In this document: one piece after another, positions 15,052 to 23,640 of the stretch | How the letters are laid out: each line of letters opens with the position of its first letter | Numbering within the stretch: the stretch's first letter is position 1 | Assembly (NCBI RefSeq): GCF_014205335.1 | Contig: NZ_JACHNH010000001.1 | Span: 7,124,501 to 7,188,500 of the forward strand | Length of the DNA stretch: 64,000 bases | Reading direction: 5' to 3' | Origin: Amorphoplanes digitatis | GTDB lineage: Bacteria > Actinomycetota > Actinomycetes > Mycobacteriales > Micromonosporaceae | Program-made: the position numbers and the translations under genes | Notes under the pieces: model-generated | The model's database searches: none | What the model saw: only the letters and a program-made list of their open reading frames with translations | What the model was told of the DNA's origin: nothing

Positions 15052-17175
15052 TTGAGCGACGCCACCGTTCTGCAGCAGGAGATCGCGGTCGAGCAGGAGC
15101 ACGTCGACCGGGTCTACACCCGGCTCGCCGAGCTGCGCAAGGACGCGTCCCGGGCCGAGAAGGAGGGCTACCAGCTCGCCGGGGTCGGCACCTTCGGCGC
15201 GCTGGTCGAGCGCGACGCGATGGTCTACCACCGCGCGCGGCGCCGGCACGCCCTGGACGCCGAGTACGAGGGCCTCGTCTTCGGCCGCCTCGACCTGGGC
15301 ACCGGCGCGGTGCACTACGTCGGGCGCATGGGCATCCGCGACGAGAACTCGCAGTCGCTGGTGGTGGACTGGCGTGCGCCGGCCGCGGCGGCGTTCTACC
15401 GGGCCACCCCGGCCGACCCGCTGGGCGTGGTCCGGCGCCGGATGATCCAGTCCACCCGTGAGCGGGTCACCAACATCGAGGACGACCTGCTGGATCCCGA
15501 GGCCGCGCCCGCGGACATGCGGGTGGTCGGCGACGGCGCGCTGCTGGCCAGCCTCTCCAAGGCCACCGGGCGCGGCATGCGCGACATCGTGGCGACCATC
15601 CAGCGCGAGCAGGACGACGCGATCCGCTCGCCCGCCTCGGGCGTGACGATCGTGACCGGCGGCCCCGGCACCGGCAAGACCGCCGTGGCGCTGCACCGGG
15701 CGGCGTACCTGCTCTACGCCGACCGCAGCCGGTTCGCCGGCGGCGGCATCCTGGTGGTCGGCCCGTCCGGGGTGTTCGTCAACTACATCGCCACGGTGCT
15801 GCCGTCGCTCGGCGAGGACACCGCGACGCTGCGCTCGCTCGGCTCGCTGGTCGCGGGCTACGACGCCGCCCGCACGGACCCGACCGACGTGGCGGCGCTC
15901 AAGGGCTCGCTGCGGATGCGCCGGGTGCTCGAGCGGGCCTCGCACGACGCCGTGCCGGGCGGCCCGACCGAGCTGCGGCTGCTCTACCACGGCGCCCTGC
16001 TGCGCCTGGACGCCGGCGACCTGGACCGGATCCGGCGCAAGGCGCTGCCACGCGGCGCCCGCCGCAACGAGGTGCGCGGCACCGGCTTCGACCGGATCTT
16101 CGACGCGCTCTGGGCGCAGGCCAAGGGCTCGGTCCGCAACCTGCCGGAGAAGCGGGAGTTCGAGGCCGAGCTGGCCGACCGCGGCGACTTCCGGGACTTC
16201 CTGCGCGCCTGGTGGCCGCGGTTCACCCCGATGCGGGTGCTGCGCTGGCTGGCCGAGCCGGCCCGGCTGCGGGCGTACGCGAACGGGCTGTTGTCGCGCG
16301 AGGAGATCGCGCTGTTGCAGGGCTCGTTCGACGGCCTGGCCGCGGACGGCCCGACCATCTCCGACGTGGCGCTGCTGGACGAGCTGGACGAGCTGATGGG
16401 CCGCCCTCGGCAGCCGCAGCGCAAGAAGGGCAACCCGTTCCACGTCCGCGACGGGGTGCAGGAGGTCAGCACGTTCGCGGACCGGCAGGCGGCGGCGCGC
16501 GCACAGGTGGTCCGCGACGAGGACTACCGCGACTACGCGCACGTGGTCGTCGACGAGGCGCAGGACGTGTCGCCGATGCAGTGGCGCATGATCGGCCGCC
16601 GGGGCGCGTACGCGTCGTGGACGATCGTCGGCGACCCGGCGCAGACGGCCTGGTCCGGCGACCCCGAGGAGCTGGACCGCTCGCGCGACCGGGCGCTCGG
16701 CTCGCGGCGCCGCAACAGCTACTCCCTGACGACCAACTACCGGAACTCGTCGGAGATCTTCGCGGTGGCCGCCCGGGTGATCCGCACAATCATGCCGGAC
16801 CTGCCGCTGCCCTCGGCGGTGCGCAGCACCGGCGTCGAGCCGGTCGACCTGGTCGTCGGCACCGCGCAGCTACCGGACGCGGTGCGCGAGTCCGCGGAGA
16901 AGCACCTCTCCGATGTGGACGGCACGATCGGCGTGATCACACCGGTGCCGCGGCGCGACGAGATGGCGCGGTGGGTGGCCGGGCTGCCCGAGCGGATCCA
17001 GGTGGTGACCGCGCTGGAGGCCAAGGGCATGGAGTACGACGCGGTCGTGCTCGTCGAGCCGGCCGAGATCGCCACGGACGCCAGCGGCACCCGCACCCTG
17101 TACGTGGCCCTGTCGCGGGCGACCCAGCGCCTCACGACGGTGGGCACCCGCGACTGGACCAGGACGGGCGGTTAG
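15052..17175 (+). CDS. helD: HelD/HelR-type RNA polymerase-associated UvrD-like helicase
   Basis: HelD proteins are SF1 ATPases that bind RNA polymerase and pull it off DNA or release trapped complexes; actinobacterial HelR paralogues give rifampicin tolerance. The 707-aa protein starts with TTG at 15052 behind GGGGAG. An N-terminal coiled-coil arm (about 5-40) is followed by Walker A GGPGTGKT (203-210), Walker B VVVDEAQDVSP (about 500), a QTAW/GDPAQT motif and a C-terminal VTALEAKGMEYDAV motif VI region. Length matches the actinobacterial class. I see no rifampicin-associated promoter element upstream, so HelD and HelR cannot be told apart. Confidence 0.9.
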   Translation: MSDATVLQQEIAVEQEHVDRVYTRLAELRKDASRAEKEGYQLAGVGTFGALVERDAMVYHRARRRHALDAEYEGLVFGRLDLGTGAVHYVGRMGIRDENSQSLVVDWRAPAAAAFYRATPADPLGVVRRRMIQSTRERVTNIEDDLLDPEAAPADMRVVGDGALLASLSKATGRGMRDIVATIQREQDDAIRSPASGVTIVTGGPGTGKTAVALHRAAYLLYADRSRFAGGGILVVGPSGVFVNYIATVLPSLGEDTATLRSLGSLVAGYDAARTDPTDVAALKGSLRMRRVLERASHDAVPGGPTELRLLYHGALLRLDAGDLDRIRRKALPRGARRNEVRGTGFDRIFDALWAQAKGSVRNLPEKREFEAELADRGDFRDFLRAWWPRFTPMRVLRWLAEPARLRAYANGLLSREEIALLQGSFDGLAADGPTISDVALLDELDELMGRPRQPQRKKGNPFHVRDGVQEVSTFADRQAAARAQVVRDEDYRDYAHVVVDEAQDVSPMQWRMIGRRGAYASWTIVGDPAQTAWSGDPEELDRSRDRALGSRRRNSYSLTTNYRNSSEIFAVAARVIRTIMPDLPLPSAVRSTGVEPVDLVVGTAQLPDAVRESAEKHLSDVDGTIGVITPVPRRDEMARWVAGLPERIQVVTALEAKGMEYDAVVLVEPAEIATDASGTRTLYVALSRATQRLTTVGTRDWTRTGG

Positions 17176-18092
17176 GGCCGCGGCACCGCGACGGCCGTGT
17201 ACGGCGTGGTCGGCGTCGGCGGCGTGGTGAAGCGGGCGTTCGGCAGGTAGAAGCGCTTGCCGTACTCCGCGATGGTGGTGGGCACGTCGAAGCGCGGGTC
17301 GGTCGTGCGGCTGACGACCTCGCCCCGGGTGGCGCGCCGGTCCAACTGGATCCGGGTGATCACGTTGAGCCGGTTCTGCACGACGTAGAGCGTGCGGCCG
17401 CGCAGCAGCATGCCGTCGCCGCCCGGCACGGACTCGCCGCCCAGGTCGATCTCGGTGGTCACGCCCGCGTACGACGTCCGGAACAGCTTGCCCGTGCCGG
17501 ACTGCACGATGATCAGGCCGCGGCCGTCGGGCGTCGCGGTGATGCCGTTCGCGTTGATGCCGGCCTGGTGCACGATGGCGCCGGTCAGCGGCACCGGGGT
17601 CGCCGCGGCCGGTAGGCCGCCGTCGCGGCCCAGCGCGAGCCGGAAGAGCACCGGGTTGTTCGAGTCGGTGAACCAGGCGGCGCCGCCGGTGAGCACCACG
17701 TCGTTGATGAACGCCGGGACGGTCTGCAGGGTGTATGACCTGAGCACCGCGCCGGTGGCGGCGTTCAGCACGCGGGCGTCGCCGCCGTTGCCGCCGGCGA
17801 CGAAGAGCCGGCCGCGGCCGTCGATCTTGAGGCCGAGCGAGGGCGTGCCGGGACCCTGGCTGATCACCTCGCCGCGGCCGGTGCGCAGGCCGGCCCGGTA
17901 GATGTCGCCGTCGACCCGGGAACCGAAGTACGCGTACGGTGCCGCGCCGATCGCGATTCCCTCGGGCTGGAAGCCGTCGGGCAGCGCGATGGTGGCCGGG
18001 CCCGGGGAACGATGAGTAGCACCCGCGGGGGTGGCACCGGCCACGACCGCGAGTGCGGCCGCGGTGACGAGCGCGAGAATACGTCTGGACAC
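17172..18092 (-). CDS. Secreted SMP-30/NHL-type beta-propeller protein
   Basis: The GTG at 18092 has GGAAGGA at 7 nt; the TTG two codons upstream is too close to that site. The first 25 residues (SRRILALVTAAALAVVAGAT) form a Sec signal with an AGA-type cleavage site. The rest repeats a propeller pattern: LPDGFQPEGIAIG, GLKIDGRGRLFVAGG, INANGITATPDGRGLIIV and GGDGMLLRGRTLYVVQN. Such proteins are often annotated as SMP-30/gluconolactonase-like, but no metal triad can be assigned confidently. Its stop overlaps the helD stop by 4 bp in a convergent arrangement. Function is unknown. Confidence 0.8.
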   Translation of the reverse strand: MSRRILALVTAAALAVVAGATPAGATHRSPGPATIALPDGFQPEGIAIGAAPYAYFGSRVDGDIYRAGLRTGRGEVISQGPGTPSLGLKIDGRGRLFVAGGNGGDARVLNAATGAVLRSYTLQTVPAFINDVVLTGGAAWFTDSNNPVLFRLALGRDGGLPAAATPVPLTGAIVHQAGINANGITATPDGRGLIIVQSGTGKLFRTSYAGVTTEIDLGGESVPGGDGMLLRGRTLYVVQNRLNVITRIQLDRRATRGEVVSRTTDPRFDVPTTIAEYGKRFYLPNARFTTPPTPTTPYTAVAVPRP

Positions 18093-18162
18093 GAGCAATT
18101 CCTTCCAGGCGGGTTCGGTCTGTCGTCACCCTGTACCCCGGCAATGGCAACCGAGTTCAACT

Positions 18163-18190
18163 TGCATACATAGCGATGTGAACATATATT
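18163..18190 (+). promoter_or_regulatory. Candidate promoter of the CDF exporter gene
   Basis: TTGCAT (18163-18168), a 16-bp spacer and TATATT (18185-18190) give a -35/-10 pair in an AT-rich patch unusual for this DNA. ACAT-AGCG-ATGT (18168-18179) in the spacer is a small dyad where a metal sensor could bind. It lies 36 bp before the exporter start. Assignment is by pattern only. Confidence 0.45.
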
Positions 18191-18225
18191 TGCCGAGGTT
18201 CGGCGGAGCGTTGGAAGGCAGGCCC

Positions 18226-19140
18226 ATGGGAGCCGGGCACGACCACGGAGGCCAGGCGCTGCGCGCCGGCGAGCGGCACCGGTCCCGCCTCTGGTGGGCG
18301 GCCGGACTACTTGCCACGTTCATGCTGGCCGAGGCCGCCGCCGCGCTGCTGACCGGCTCGCTGGCGCTGCTCTCCGACGCCGGGCACATGTTCACCGACG
18401 TGCTGGGCATCGCCATGGCGCTGGCCGCGATCACCGCCGCCGGCCGGGCCGGCGTGGACTCCCAGCGCACCTTCGGGCTCTACCGGCTCGAGGTGCTCGC
18501 CGCCCTGGGCAACGCCCTGCTGCTGACCGGCGTCGCGGTCTATGTGCTGATCGAGGCGGTGCGCCGCTTCGCCGATCCCCCGCACGTGCCCGCCGGGCCG
18601 ATGCTCCTGGTCGCCACCGGCGGCCTCGTGGTCAACATCGTCGCGTTCCTGCTGCTGCGCTCGGGCGCCAAGGAGAGCCTGAACGTGCGCGGCGCGTACC
18701 TCGAGGTGGTCGGCGACCTGCTCGGCTCGGTCGGCGTGATCATCGCGGCCGGGATCATCGCGGTCACCGGCTGGTCGTACGCGGACCCGATCGTCGCCGT
18801 GATCGTGGCGCTGATGATCCTGCCGCGCACGTTCGCCCTCGGGCGCTCGGCGGTGCGCATCCTGGTCCAGGCCGCGCCCGCGCACCTCGACGTCACGGTG
18901 GTGCGCGACCGGCTCGCGGCCGTTCCCGGCGTGCGCGACGTGCACGACCTGCACGTCTGGACGCTCACCTCGGGCATGGACGTGGCCTCGGCGCACCTGC
19001 GCCTCGAGCCGACGGCCGAACTCGGCACGGTGCTGGCCACCGCCCGCGAGGCGCTGCACGACGAGTTCGAGATCGAGCACGCGACCCTCCAGGTCGAGCC
19101 GGTCACCACCGGCGGGTCCTGCACGCCGGCGGGCTGGTAG
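18226..19140 (+). CDS. Cation diffusion facilitator (CzcD/ZitB-like Zn/Co exporter)
   Basis: The product exports divalent metal, probably Zn2+, across the membrane in exchange for protons. ATG 18226 follows GGAAGGC. The 304-aa protein begins with a short His-containing tail (MGAGHDHGG), then six membrane segments. The transport site is H-x-x-x-D in LSDAGHMFTDVLG (TM2) and E/D in LEVVGDLLGSVGV (TM5), a Zn-type arrangement. The C-terminal cytosolic domain (about 215-295) has VRDVHDLHVWTLTSGM, the CDF dimer/metal-sensing fold. It stands alone behind an AT-rich promoter, which fits inducible metal resistance. Confidence 0.92.
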   Translation: MGAGHDHGGQALRAGERHRSRLWWAAGLLATFMLAEAAAALLTGSLALLSDAGHMFTDVLGIAMALAAITAAGRAGVDSQRTFGLYRLEVLAALGNALLLTGVAVYVLIEAVRRFADPPHVPAGPMLLVATGGLVVNIVAFLLLRSGAKESLNVRGAYLEVVGDLLGSVGVIIAAGIIAVTGWSYADPIVAVIVALMILPRTFALGRSAVRILVQAAPAHLDVTVVRDRLAAVPGVRDVHDLHVWTLTSGMDVASAHLRLEPTAELGTVLATAREALHDEFEIEHATLQVEPVTTGGSCTPAGW

Positions 19141-19217
19141 CAACCGCGGCGAAGCCACACGAGGGCGGCCGTGAGCTGCCTAGACTCCTCGATGACGCCA
19201 AATCGCGGGGGGACGCC

Positions 19218-19529
19218 ATGGCTAGGACCGTCATCCATCAGCCCAAGGTCGCCTGGGACGGCGCACGCGCGTTCGTCGGGGCCGCGGGCGGCTCGGAGTA
19301 CGGCGCACTCGCCACCGAGATGCTCGGCAAGCTCGGCACCGACTGGTACGGCGAACTGGCCAACACGCGCCAGCGGATGCTCACGGCGACGGTGCAGAGC
19401 GACAGCGACGAGCACGCCGTCGAGGACGTCGAGGTCGCCAGGTGGCGGGTCCGTCTCGAGGACCTGATGCGCCGGCGCCCCGACCTGATCAGCGCGGTGC
19501 AGGAGCTGACCGAGGGCATCGCCCGGTGA
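19218..19529 (+). CDS. Small hypothetical protein (103 aa)
   Basis: ATG 19218 follows a G-run (GGGGGGA) at 5 nt. The product, MARTVIHQPKVAWDGARAFV onward, is hydrophilic and mostly helical, with a WYGELANTRQRM segment and an acidic stretch SDSDEHAVEDVEVAR. No family is recognised. It lies between the CDF exporter and the sugar kinase, all on the plus strand with short gaps, but no functional link is apparent. Confidence 0.6.
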   Translation: MARTVIHQPKVAWDGARAFVGAAGGSEYGALATEMLGKLGTDWYGELANTRQRMLTATVQSDSDEHAVEDVEVARWRVRLEDLMRRRPDLISAVQELTEGIAR

Positions 19530-19597
19530 CCACGGCCCCGGCCGGCTAAATCGCCGATCCGGCCCGGCTGGGGCGTACCGTCCGCGAGACTGGTCAC

Positions 19598-20536
19598 ATG
19601 AGCCACAGAGGCGTCATGGTGTTCGTGCCCGCGCCCCAGCTGACCGTGACGCTCGAGCAGCAGAACGACCGCGCCGAACTGCACGTGCACCCCGGCGGCC
19701 AGGGCGTCTGGCAGGCCCGGATGATCACGCTGCTCGGCGCGCAGGTCACCCTCTGCGCGGCCGTCGGCGGCGAGGTCGGGCAGGTGCTGGAGCCGCTGCT
19801 GGAGTTCCAGGGCGTGACGCTGAAGACCATCAGGCGCGGCTGGGGCACCGGCTGGTACGTGCACGACCGGCGCGGCGGCGAGCGTACGGCGCTCGCCGAG
19901 GATCCCGGCCAGCCGCTGTCGCGGCACGAGATGGACGAGCTGTACAGCATCGCGCTGGCCGAGGGGCTGCGGGCGGGCATCGCCGTGCTCGGCGGGCCCG
20001 CGCACCCCTCGGTGGTGCCCGCCGAGGTCTACCGGCGGCTCGCCACCGACCTCGGCGCCAACGGCTGCAAGGTCATCGTGGACCTGTCGGGCGCGCACCT
20101 CAGCGCCGCGCTCGAGGCCCGGCCGTACGTCGTCAAGGTGAGCCACGAGGAGCTGCTGCGCGACGGCAGGGCCACCGAGGACACCACCGACTCGCTGGCC
20201 GGCGCGCTGCACGGGCTGCACGACGACGGCGCCGCGATGGCGCTGGTCTCGCGCGGCGACGCGGGCGCGCTGGCCCTGATCGAGGACCGGATGTACGAGG
20301 TGGACATGCCCAGGATGATCGCCACCGAGCCGCGCGGCGCGGGCGACTCGATGACCGCCGGCATCGCGGCGGTGCTGGCCCAGGGTGGTACGCCGTGTGA
20401 CGCCGTGCGTACCGGCGCCGCCGCCGGGGCCCTCAACGTCACCCGCCACGGGCTCGGCACCGGACGCTACGACGCGGTCCAGGTGCTTACCGAACGGGTG
20501 AGACTGACGCCCCTCGACACGAAGGTGCCGGCATGA
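19598..20536 (+). CDS. PfkB-family carbohydrate kinase (1-phosphofructokinase-like)
   Basis: PfkB kinases phosphorylate sugars or nucleosides with ATP. The 312-aa protein keeps the N-terminal glycine motif (HPGGQGVWQARMITLLGA) and the C-terminal signature RGAGDSMTAGIAAVL, whose GAGD Asp is the catalytic base. The segment VIVDLSGAHLSAALEARP resembles the 1-phosphofructokinase/tagatose-6-phosphate branch. The stop overlaps the surE ATG by 4 bp (ATGA), so the two are translationally coupled. The real substrate is uncertain. Confidence 0.85.
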   Translation: MSHRGVMVFVPAPQLTVTLEQQNDRAELHVHPGGQGVWQARMITLLGAQVTLCAAVGGEVGQVLEPLLEFQGVTLKTIRRGWGTGWYVHDRRGGERTALAEDPGQPLSRHEMDELYSIALAEGLRAGIAVLGGPAHPSVVPAEVYRRLATDLGANGCKVIVDLSGAHLSAALEARPYVVKVSHEELLRDGRATEDTTDSLAGALHGLHDDGAAMALVSRGDAGALALIEDRMYEVDMPRMIATEPRGAGDSMTAGIAAVLAQGGTPCDAVRTGAAAGALNVTRHGLGTGRYDAVQVLTERVRLTPLDTKVPA

Positions 20537-21375
20537 CGCCACGAATCCTGATCACCAACGACGACGGCATCGACTCGCCCGGGCTCCGGCACCTGGCCCG
20601 GGCCGCCGCGCGCCAGGGCCTCGACATCGTCGTCGCCGCGCCGCTCACCGAGGCGAGCGGCAGCGGCGCCGCCATCACGGCCGTCGAGCAGAACGGCAAG
20701 ATCGTCGTGCAGCGGCGCGAGCTGACCGGGGTCAGGAACGTCCCCGCGTACGGGGTGGCCGCGTCGCCCGCCTTCATCGTGCTGCTGGCCCTGCGCGGTG
20801 CCTTCGGGCCGCCGCCGACGATCGTGATCGCCGGGGTCAACCGGGGCGCGAACGCGGGCGCGTCCGTCGTGCACTCGGGCACGGTCGGCGCCACGCTCAC
20901 CGCGTCCCACGCGGGCCTGCACGGGCTCGCGGTCTCCCTGGACGTGTTCACCCCCGCCAACACCATCTCGGAGGACGGCGGCCAGGCCGCCGGCGAACCC
21001 GGCCAGGACGACGACGAGAAGCGGCACTGGGACAGCGCGGCCGACCTGGCGATCAAGCTGCTGCCCACGCTGACGCACACGCCGGTCGGCACCGTGCTCA
21101 ACCTGAACGTGCCCGACCTGCACGTGGACGGGATCCGCGGGCTGCGCCGGGCCGGGCTGGCCCGGTTCGGCCAGGTGCAGATGAGCATCGCCGAGGCGGG
21201 CGAGGGCTACGTGCGCACCGCGGTGCAGGCCGCCGACGAGCCGATCGAGCCGGGCACGGACCTGGCCGCGCTGGCCGAGGGTTACGCGGTGGTGACACCG
21301 ATCCGGTCGCCGGCCGAGGCGACGGACGTGACGTTCAACCTCGAGGCGATCGTGGTGCAGACGCCGGCGATCTAG
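20533..21375 (+). CDS. surE: 5'/3'-nucleotidase SurE
   Basis: SurE dephosphorylates nucleoside monophosphates and exopolyphosphate in the cytosol. The 280-aa protein opens with the invariant metal motif LITNDDGIDSPG, where Asp9/Asp10 bind metal, and has GVNRGANAG with the conserved Asn, then the VHSGTVGA loop and VLNLNVPDL. An insert around residues 137-160 is rich in Gly/Glu/Asp. It overlaps the upstream sugar kinase by 4 bp, which suggests a shared role in salvage of phosphorylated metabolites. Confidence 0.93.
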   Translation: MTPRILITNDDGIDSPGLRHLARAAARQGLDIVVAAPLTEASGSGAAITAVEQNGKIVVQRRELTGVRNVPAYGVAASPAFIVLLALRGAFGPPPTIVIAGVNRGANAGASVVHSGTVGATLTASHAGLHGLAVSLDVFTPANTISEDGGQAAGEPGQDDDEKRHWDSAADLAIKLLPTLTHTPVGTVLNLNVPDLHVDGIRGLRRAGLARFGQVQMSIAEAGEGYVRTAVQAADEPIEPGTDLAALAEGYAVVTPIRSPAEATDVTFNLEAIVVQTPAI

Positions 21376-21385
21376 CGGCTCCCGA

Positions 21386-22255
21386 TCAGTTGACGCTCGG
21401 CTCCGGTAGGCGCACGCCGTCCAGGATCCGCCAGAGCGCCAGGGCGACGTCCACGCTGCGGGGCCGGTCGTCGGGCCGCTTCGCCATGCAGGCGCGGACC
21501 AGGTCGCGCAGCTGCGGCGGGAGGCCCGGGATCGTCAGGACCGGGGTCGGCGCCAGATGGGCGACCCGGCCGGCGGCCACGATCGTGGCCGCGATCGCCG
21601 ACGGGTACGGCGACCGGCCGGTCAGCATCTCGTAGAGCAGCACGCCCAGCGTGTAGACGTCGTCCGAGGGCCGGGCGAACGCCGTCTTCGGGTGCGAGGG
21701 CGGCCTGCGGTTGTCGCCGCGCACCACGATCGGCGGCGCGGAGGGTTCGCCGGCGCGCAGGGCGGCCGTGGCCAGCCCGAAGTCGATGATCTTGATGGCG
21801 CCCGCGCTGACCATCACGTTGCGGGCGGTCAGGTCGCGGTGCACCACGCCGCGGCGGTGCGCCACGGCCAGCACGTCGGCGGCCGTCGCGGCGATCCGGA
21901 CGGCCTCGGGCCAGTCCAGCCGGCCGCCGGCCAGCCGCTCGGTCAGCGGCACCCCGGCCAGCAGCTCGAACACCACGTACGGGACCACCGTGCCGTCCGG
22001 CAGCGGCGCCTCGCCGTACTCGAAGACGCGGGGCACGCTCGGGTGCCGCAGCCGATCGGTGATCAGGGCCTCGCGGCGGACGTCGTCGCGGGCCCGCCGG
22101 TCGTGCGCCAGGCTCGGGGCCAGCACCTTGATCGCGAGCTTGCGGCCGCGGCGGGCGTCGACGGCGGAGTACACGGTCGAGACGCCACCCTGGCCGATGG
22201 CGCAGATCAGCACATATCGCCTGAAGATGGCGGTGCCCATCGGAAGTAGCGCCAC
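21386..22255 (-). CDS. Soluble Ser/Thr-type protein kinase with HRDLTARN catalytic loop
   Basis: The 289-aa protein is a Hanks-type kinase without a membrane segment or extra domain: glycine loop IGQGGVSTVYSA, Lys43 in AIKVLAP, catalytic loop VVHRDLTARNVMV (Asp141, Asn146), and DFG Asp158. The loop has T-A-R in place of the usual K-P-x, a form more typical of tyrosine kinases. GTG 22255 is the first start and ATG 22240 a good alternative; neither has a strong ribosome binding site. It lies downstream of the STAS gene on the same strand, so it may act in the same stress-signalling route. Confidence 0.88.
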   Translation of the reverse strand: MALLPMGTAIFRRYVLICAIGQGGVSTVYSAVDARRGRKLAIKVLAPSLAHDRRARDDVRREALITDRLRHPSVPRVFEYGEAPLPDGTVVPYVVFELLAGVPLTERLAGGRLDWPEAVRIAATAADVLAVAHRRGVVHRDLTARNVMVSAGAIKIIDFGLATAALRAGEPSAPPIVVRGDNRRPPSHPKTAFARPSDDVYTLGVLLYEMLTGRSPYPSAIAATIVAAGRVAHLAPTPVLTIPGLPPQLRDLVRACMAKRPDDRPRSVDVALALWRILDGVRLPEPSVN

Positions 22256-22384
22256 GAATTGGCACTATTCCGTACCGCCGTGGGTACCGACAAGCGCCTC
22301 AGAGACGGTTAAGACAACGAACCTTTTTCAACCCGGTCCCGGGACCGGCGGGACCCGGACCATCAATCCCGCCGGAGACCACTG

Positions 22385-22753
22385 TCAGGGCCGGGACGCG
22401 AGCGCCGGCCGGGACGGATCCGGACAATCGGTGCACGGCTCCGGGGCGCCGAAGAGGCCGAGCAGCCCGGTGACCCACAGCTGACGGTGTGCGAACCGGC
22501 TGGGGCGGGTGACGACCAGCTTCACGCCGCTCACGCTGGCGAGCTGGAACGCGGCCACCAGGGCACTGATGCCCACGGAGTCGATGAAGGCCACGGCGTG
22601 CATGTCGAGCTCGATGCGCTCGGGGTGTCCGGCGGCGAGCAGCTCCGCCACAGCTTCCTTGATCTCGTACGCGTTCTCGACGTCTATCTCGCCGCTCGGT
22701 GAGATCTCCACCACCCCGAGGGGCAGCGTCGACGTCGTAATCGACAGCGTCAC
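22385..22753 (-). CDS. STAS-domain anti-sigma factor antagonist
   Basis: STAS antagonists bind anti-sigma kinases when unphosphorylated and so free a SigB/SigF-type factor. GTG 22753 has GGAGGT at 6 nt. The 122-aa protein has beta-strand VVEISPSGEIDVENAYEI and the phospho-acceptor loop FIDSVGISAL, with Ser59 as the likely site, followed by SGVKLVVTRPSRF. A Pro/Cys-containing tail (about 105-122) is unusual for short members. A SigB/SigF-like promoter lies immediately upstream, which implies positive feedback. Confidence 0.9.
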   Translation of the reverse strand: MTLSITTSTLPLGVVEISPSGEIDVENAYEIKEAVAELLAAGHPERIELDMHAVAFIDSVGISALVAAFQLASVSGVKLVVTRPSRFAHRQLWVTGLLGLFGAPEPCTDCPDPSRPALASRP

Positions 22754-22776
22754 GCCAATACCTCCACCCGCCCGGG

Positions 22777-22803
22777 ATACCCCAGGCGTCTTCTCCTCGA
22801 AAC
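22777..22803 (-). promoter_or_regulatory. SigB/SigF-type promoter of the STAS gene
   Basis: On the minus strand GTTT (22803-22800), a 17-bp spacer and GGGTAT (22782-22777) match the general stress sigma consensus GTTT-N15-17-GGGTAY. The likely transcription start is about 15-20 nt before the GTG at 22753, leaving room for the GGAGGT ribosome binding site. Matching by eye; no transcription data. Confidence 0.7.
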
Positions 22804-23115
22804 GAGGGCGGCCCGAACCGGGGCCGTCCTCATCCGGGGGGCAGCGGAGACCACCCCCGTCGGGTCCGGTGAAACTGCCTTGAACCGTAGTGCCCGAACC
22901 TGGCAGGTGGCTGAGTGCCACGTGTTTAACCGCAGAAAGCGTAACCAGCCCTGTCCACCGTTTAATCCCGCCGAGGCGCCCGCGATTCGGGCGTCTCCGG
23001 ACGTTCACCGGCATGTCGGTTTCCCGCCTCGACGGGTTTGCCCGCCGCCCGGAGGGGGCAACCTGGCAGAAGGACGCCCAACGCCGGTCCGGCGATCGCA
23101 GGAGGTAACGGGAAG
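22804..23115. other. Intergenic region between divergent STAS and membrane-protein genes
   Basis: Together with the STAS promoter this is the only gap above 300 bp. I see a strong ribosome binding site (AGGAGG, about 23100) for the plus-strand gene, and no convincing promoter, RNA gene or ORF in the rest. Confidence 0.5.
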
Positions 23116-23601
23116 ATGTTCTCTCGCAGGAACACCGCCGAACGCACCGCGGCACAGGCCTGGGACTACCTGTCGTCGGCCATGTCGACCGCGGGCGAGG
23201 GCGTGATGGACGCCGGCCGGCACACCGCCGACCTGGCCGGCACCGGCGCGTCGGCGGCGGGCGCGCACGCGTCGAGACTCACCGGCCGGGCCGGCCGGCG
23301 GAGCTCGAGGCTGGCACACCGGACGGCCCGGCGCACCTCCCGGCTCGCCGACCGGGCCGGCACCGCGCTCAACGCGGTGAGCGACGAGGCGTGGGCCCGG
23401 GCCAACCTGGCCGCGAACGCGCTGGCCGGGCGCCGGCCGGGCCTGCCGTGGGGGCTGATCGTCGGCGCCGGCCTGATCGGCGCAGCGCTGGGCTGGACCG
23501 CCGCGTCGACGGCGCAGGCCGCGCTCCGGCGCCAGGCGGAGAACGAGGAGCTGGAGCGGGCGGAGACCGCCATGATCACCACTCCGGCGTACGACAACTG
23601 A
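23116..23601 (+). CDS. Single-pass membrane protein with helical, Arg/Ala-rich N-terminal part
   Basis: ATG 23116 follows AGGAGGTAACGGGAAG. The 161-aa product starts MFSRRNTAERTAAQAWDYLS, continues as an amphipathic Ala/Arg/Ser-rich stretch with repeats of the type RxxRLAxRTARR (about 55-85), then has one membrane helix (LPWGLIVGAGLIGAALGWTA, about 111-135) and a short tail. The pattern recalls phasin/YtxH-like stress-associated proteins, but I cannot assign a family. Divergent from the STAS gene, so it may belong to the same stress regulon. Confidence 0.7.
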   Translation: MFSRRNTAERTAAQAWDYLSSAMSTAGEGVMDAGRHTADLAGTGASAAGAHASRLTGRAGRRSSRLAHRTARRTSRLADRAGTALNAVSDEAWARANLAANALAGRRPGLPWGLIVGAGLIGAALGWTAASTAQAALRRQAENEELERAETAMITTPAYDN

Positions 23602-23640
23602 CGGTCAACGCCTGTCGCACCCCGCGCCTAGGCTCCAGGC

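Noticed and set aside
22333..22348. CCGGTCCCGGGACCGG palindrome after the STAS gene as terminator
   Set aside because: On the transcribed strand it is followed by A-rich, not T-rich, sequence, and the kinase gene on the same strand may be co-transcribed. It was left out as unsupported.
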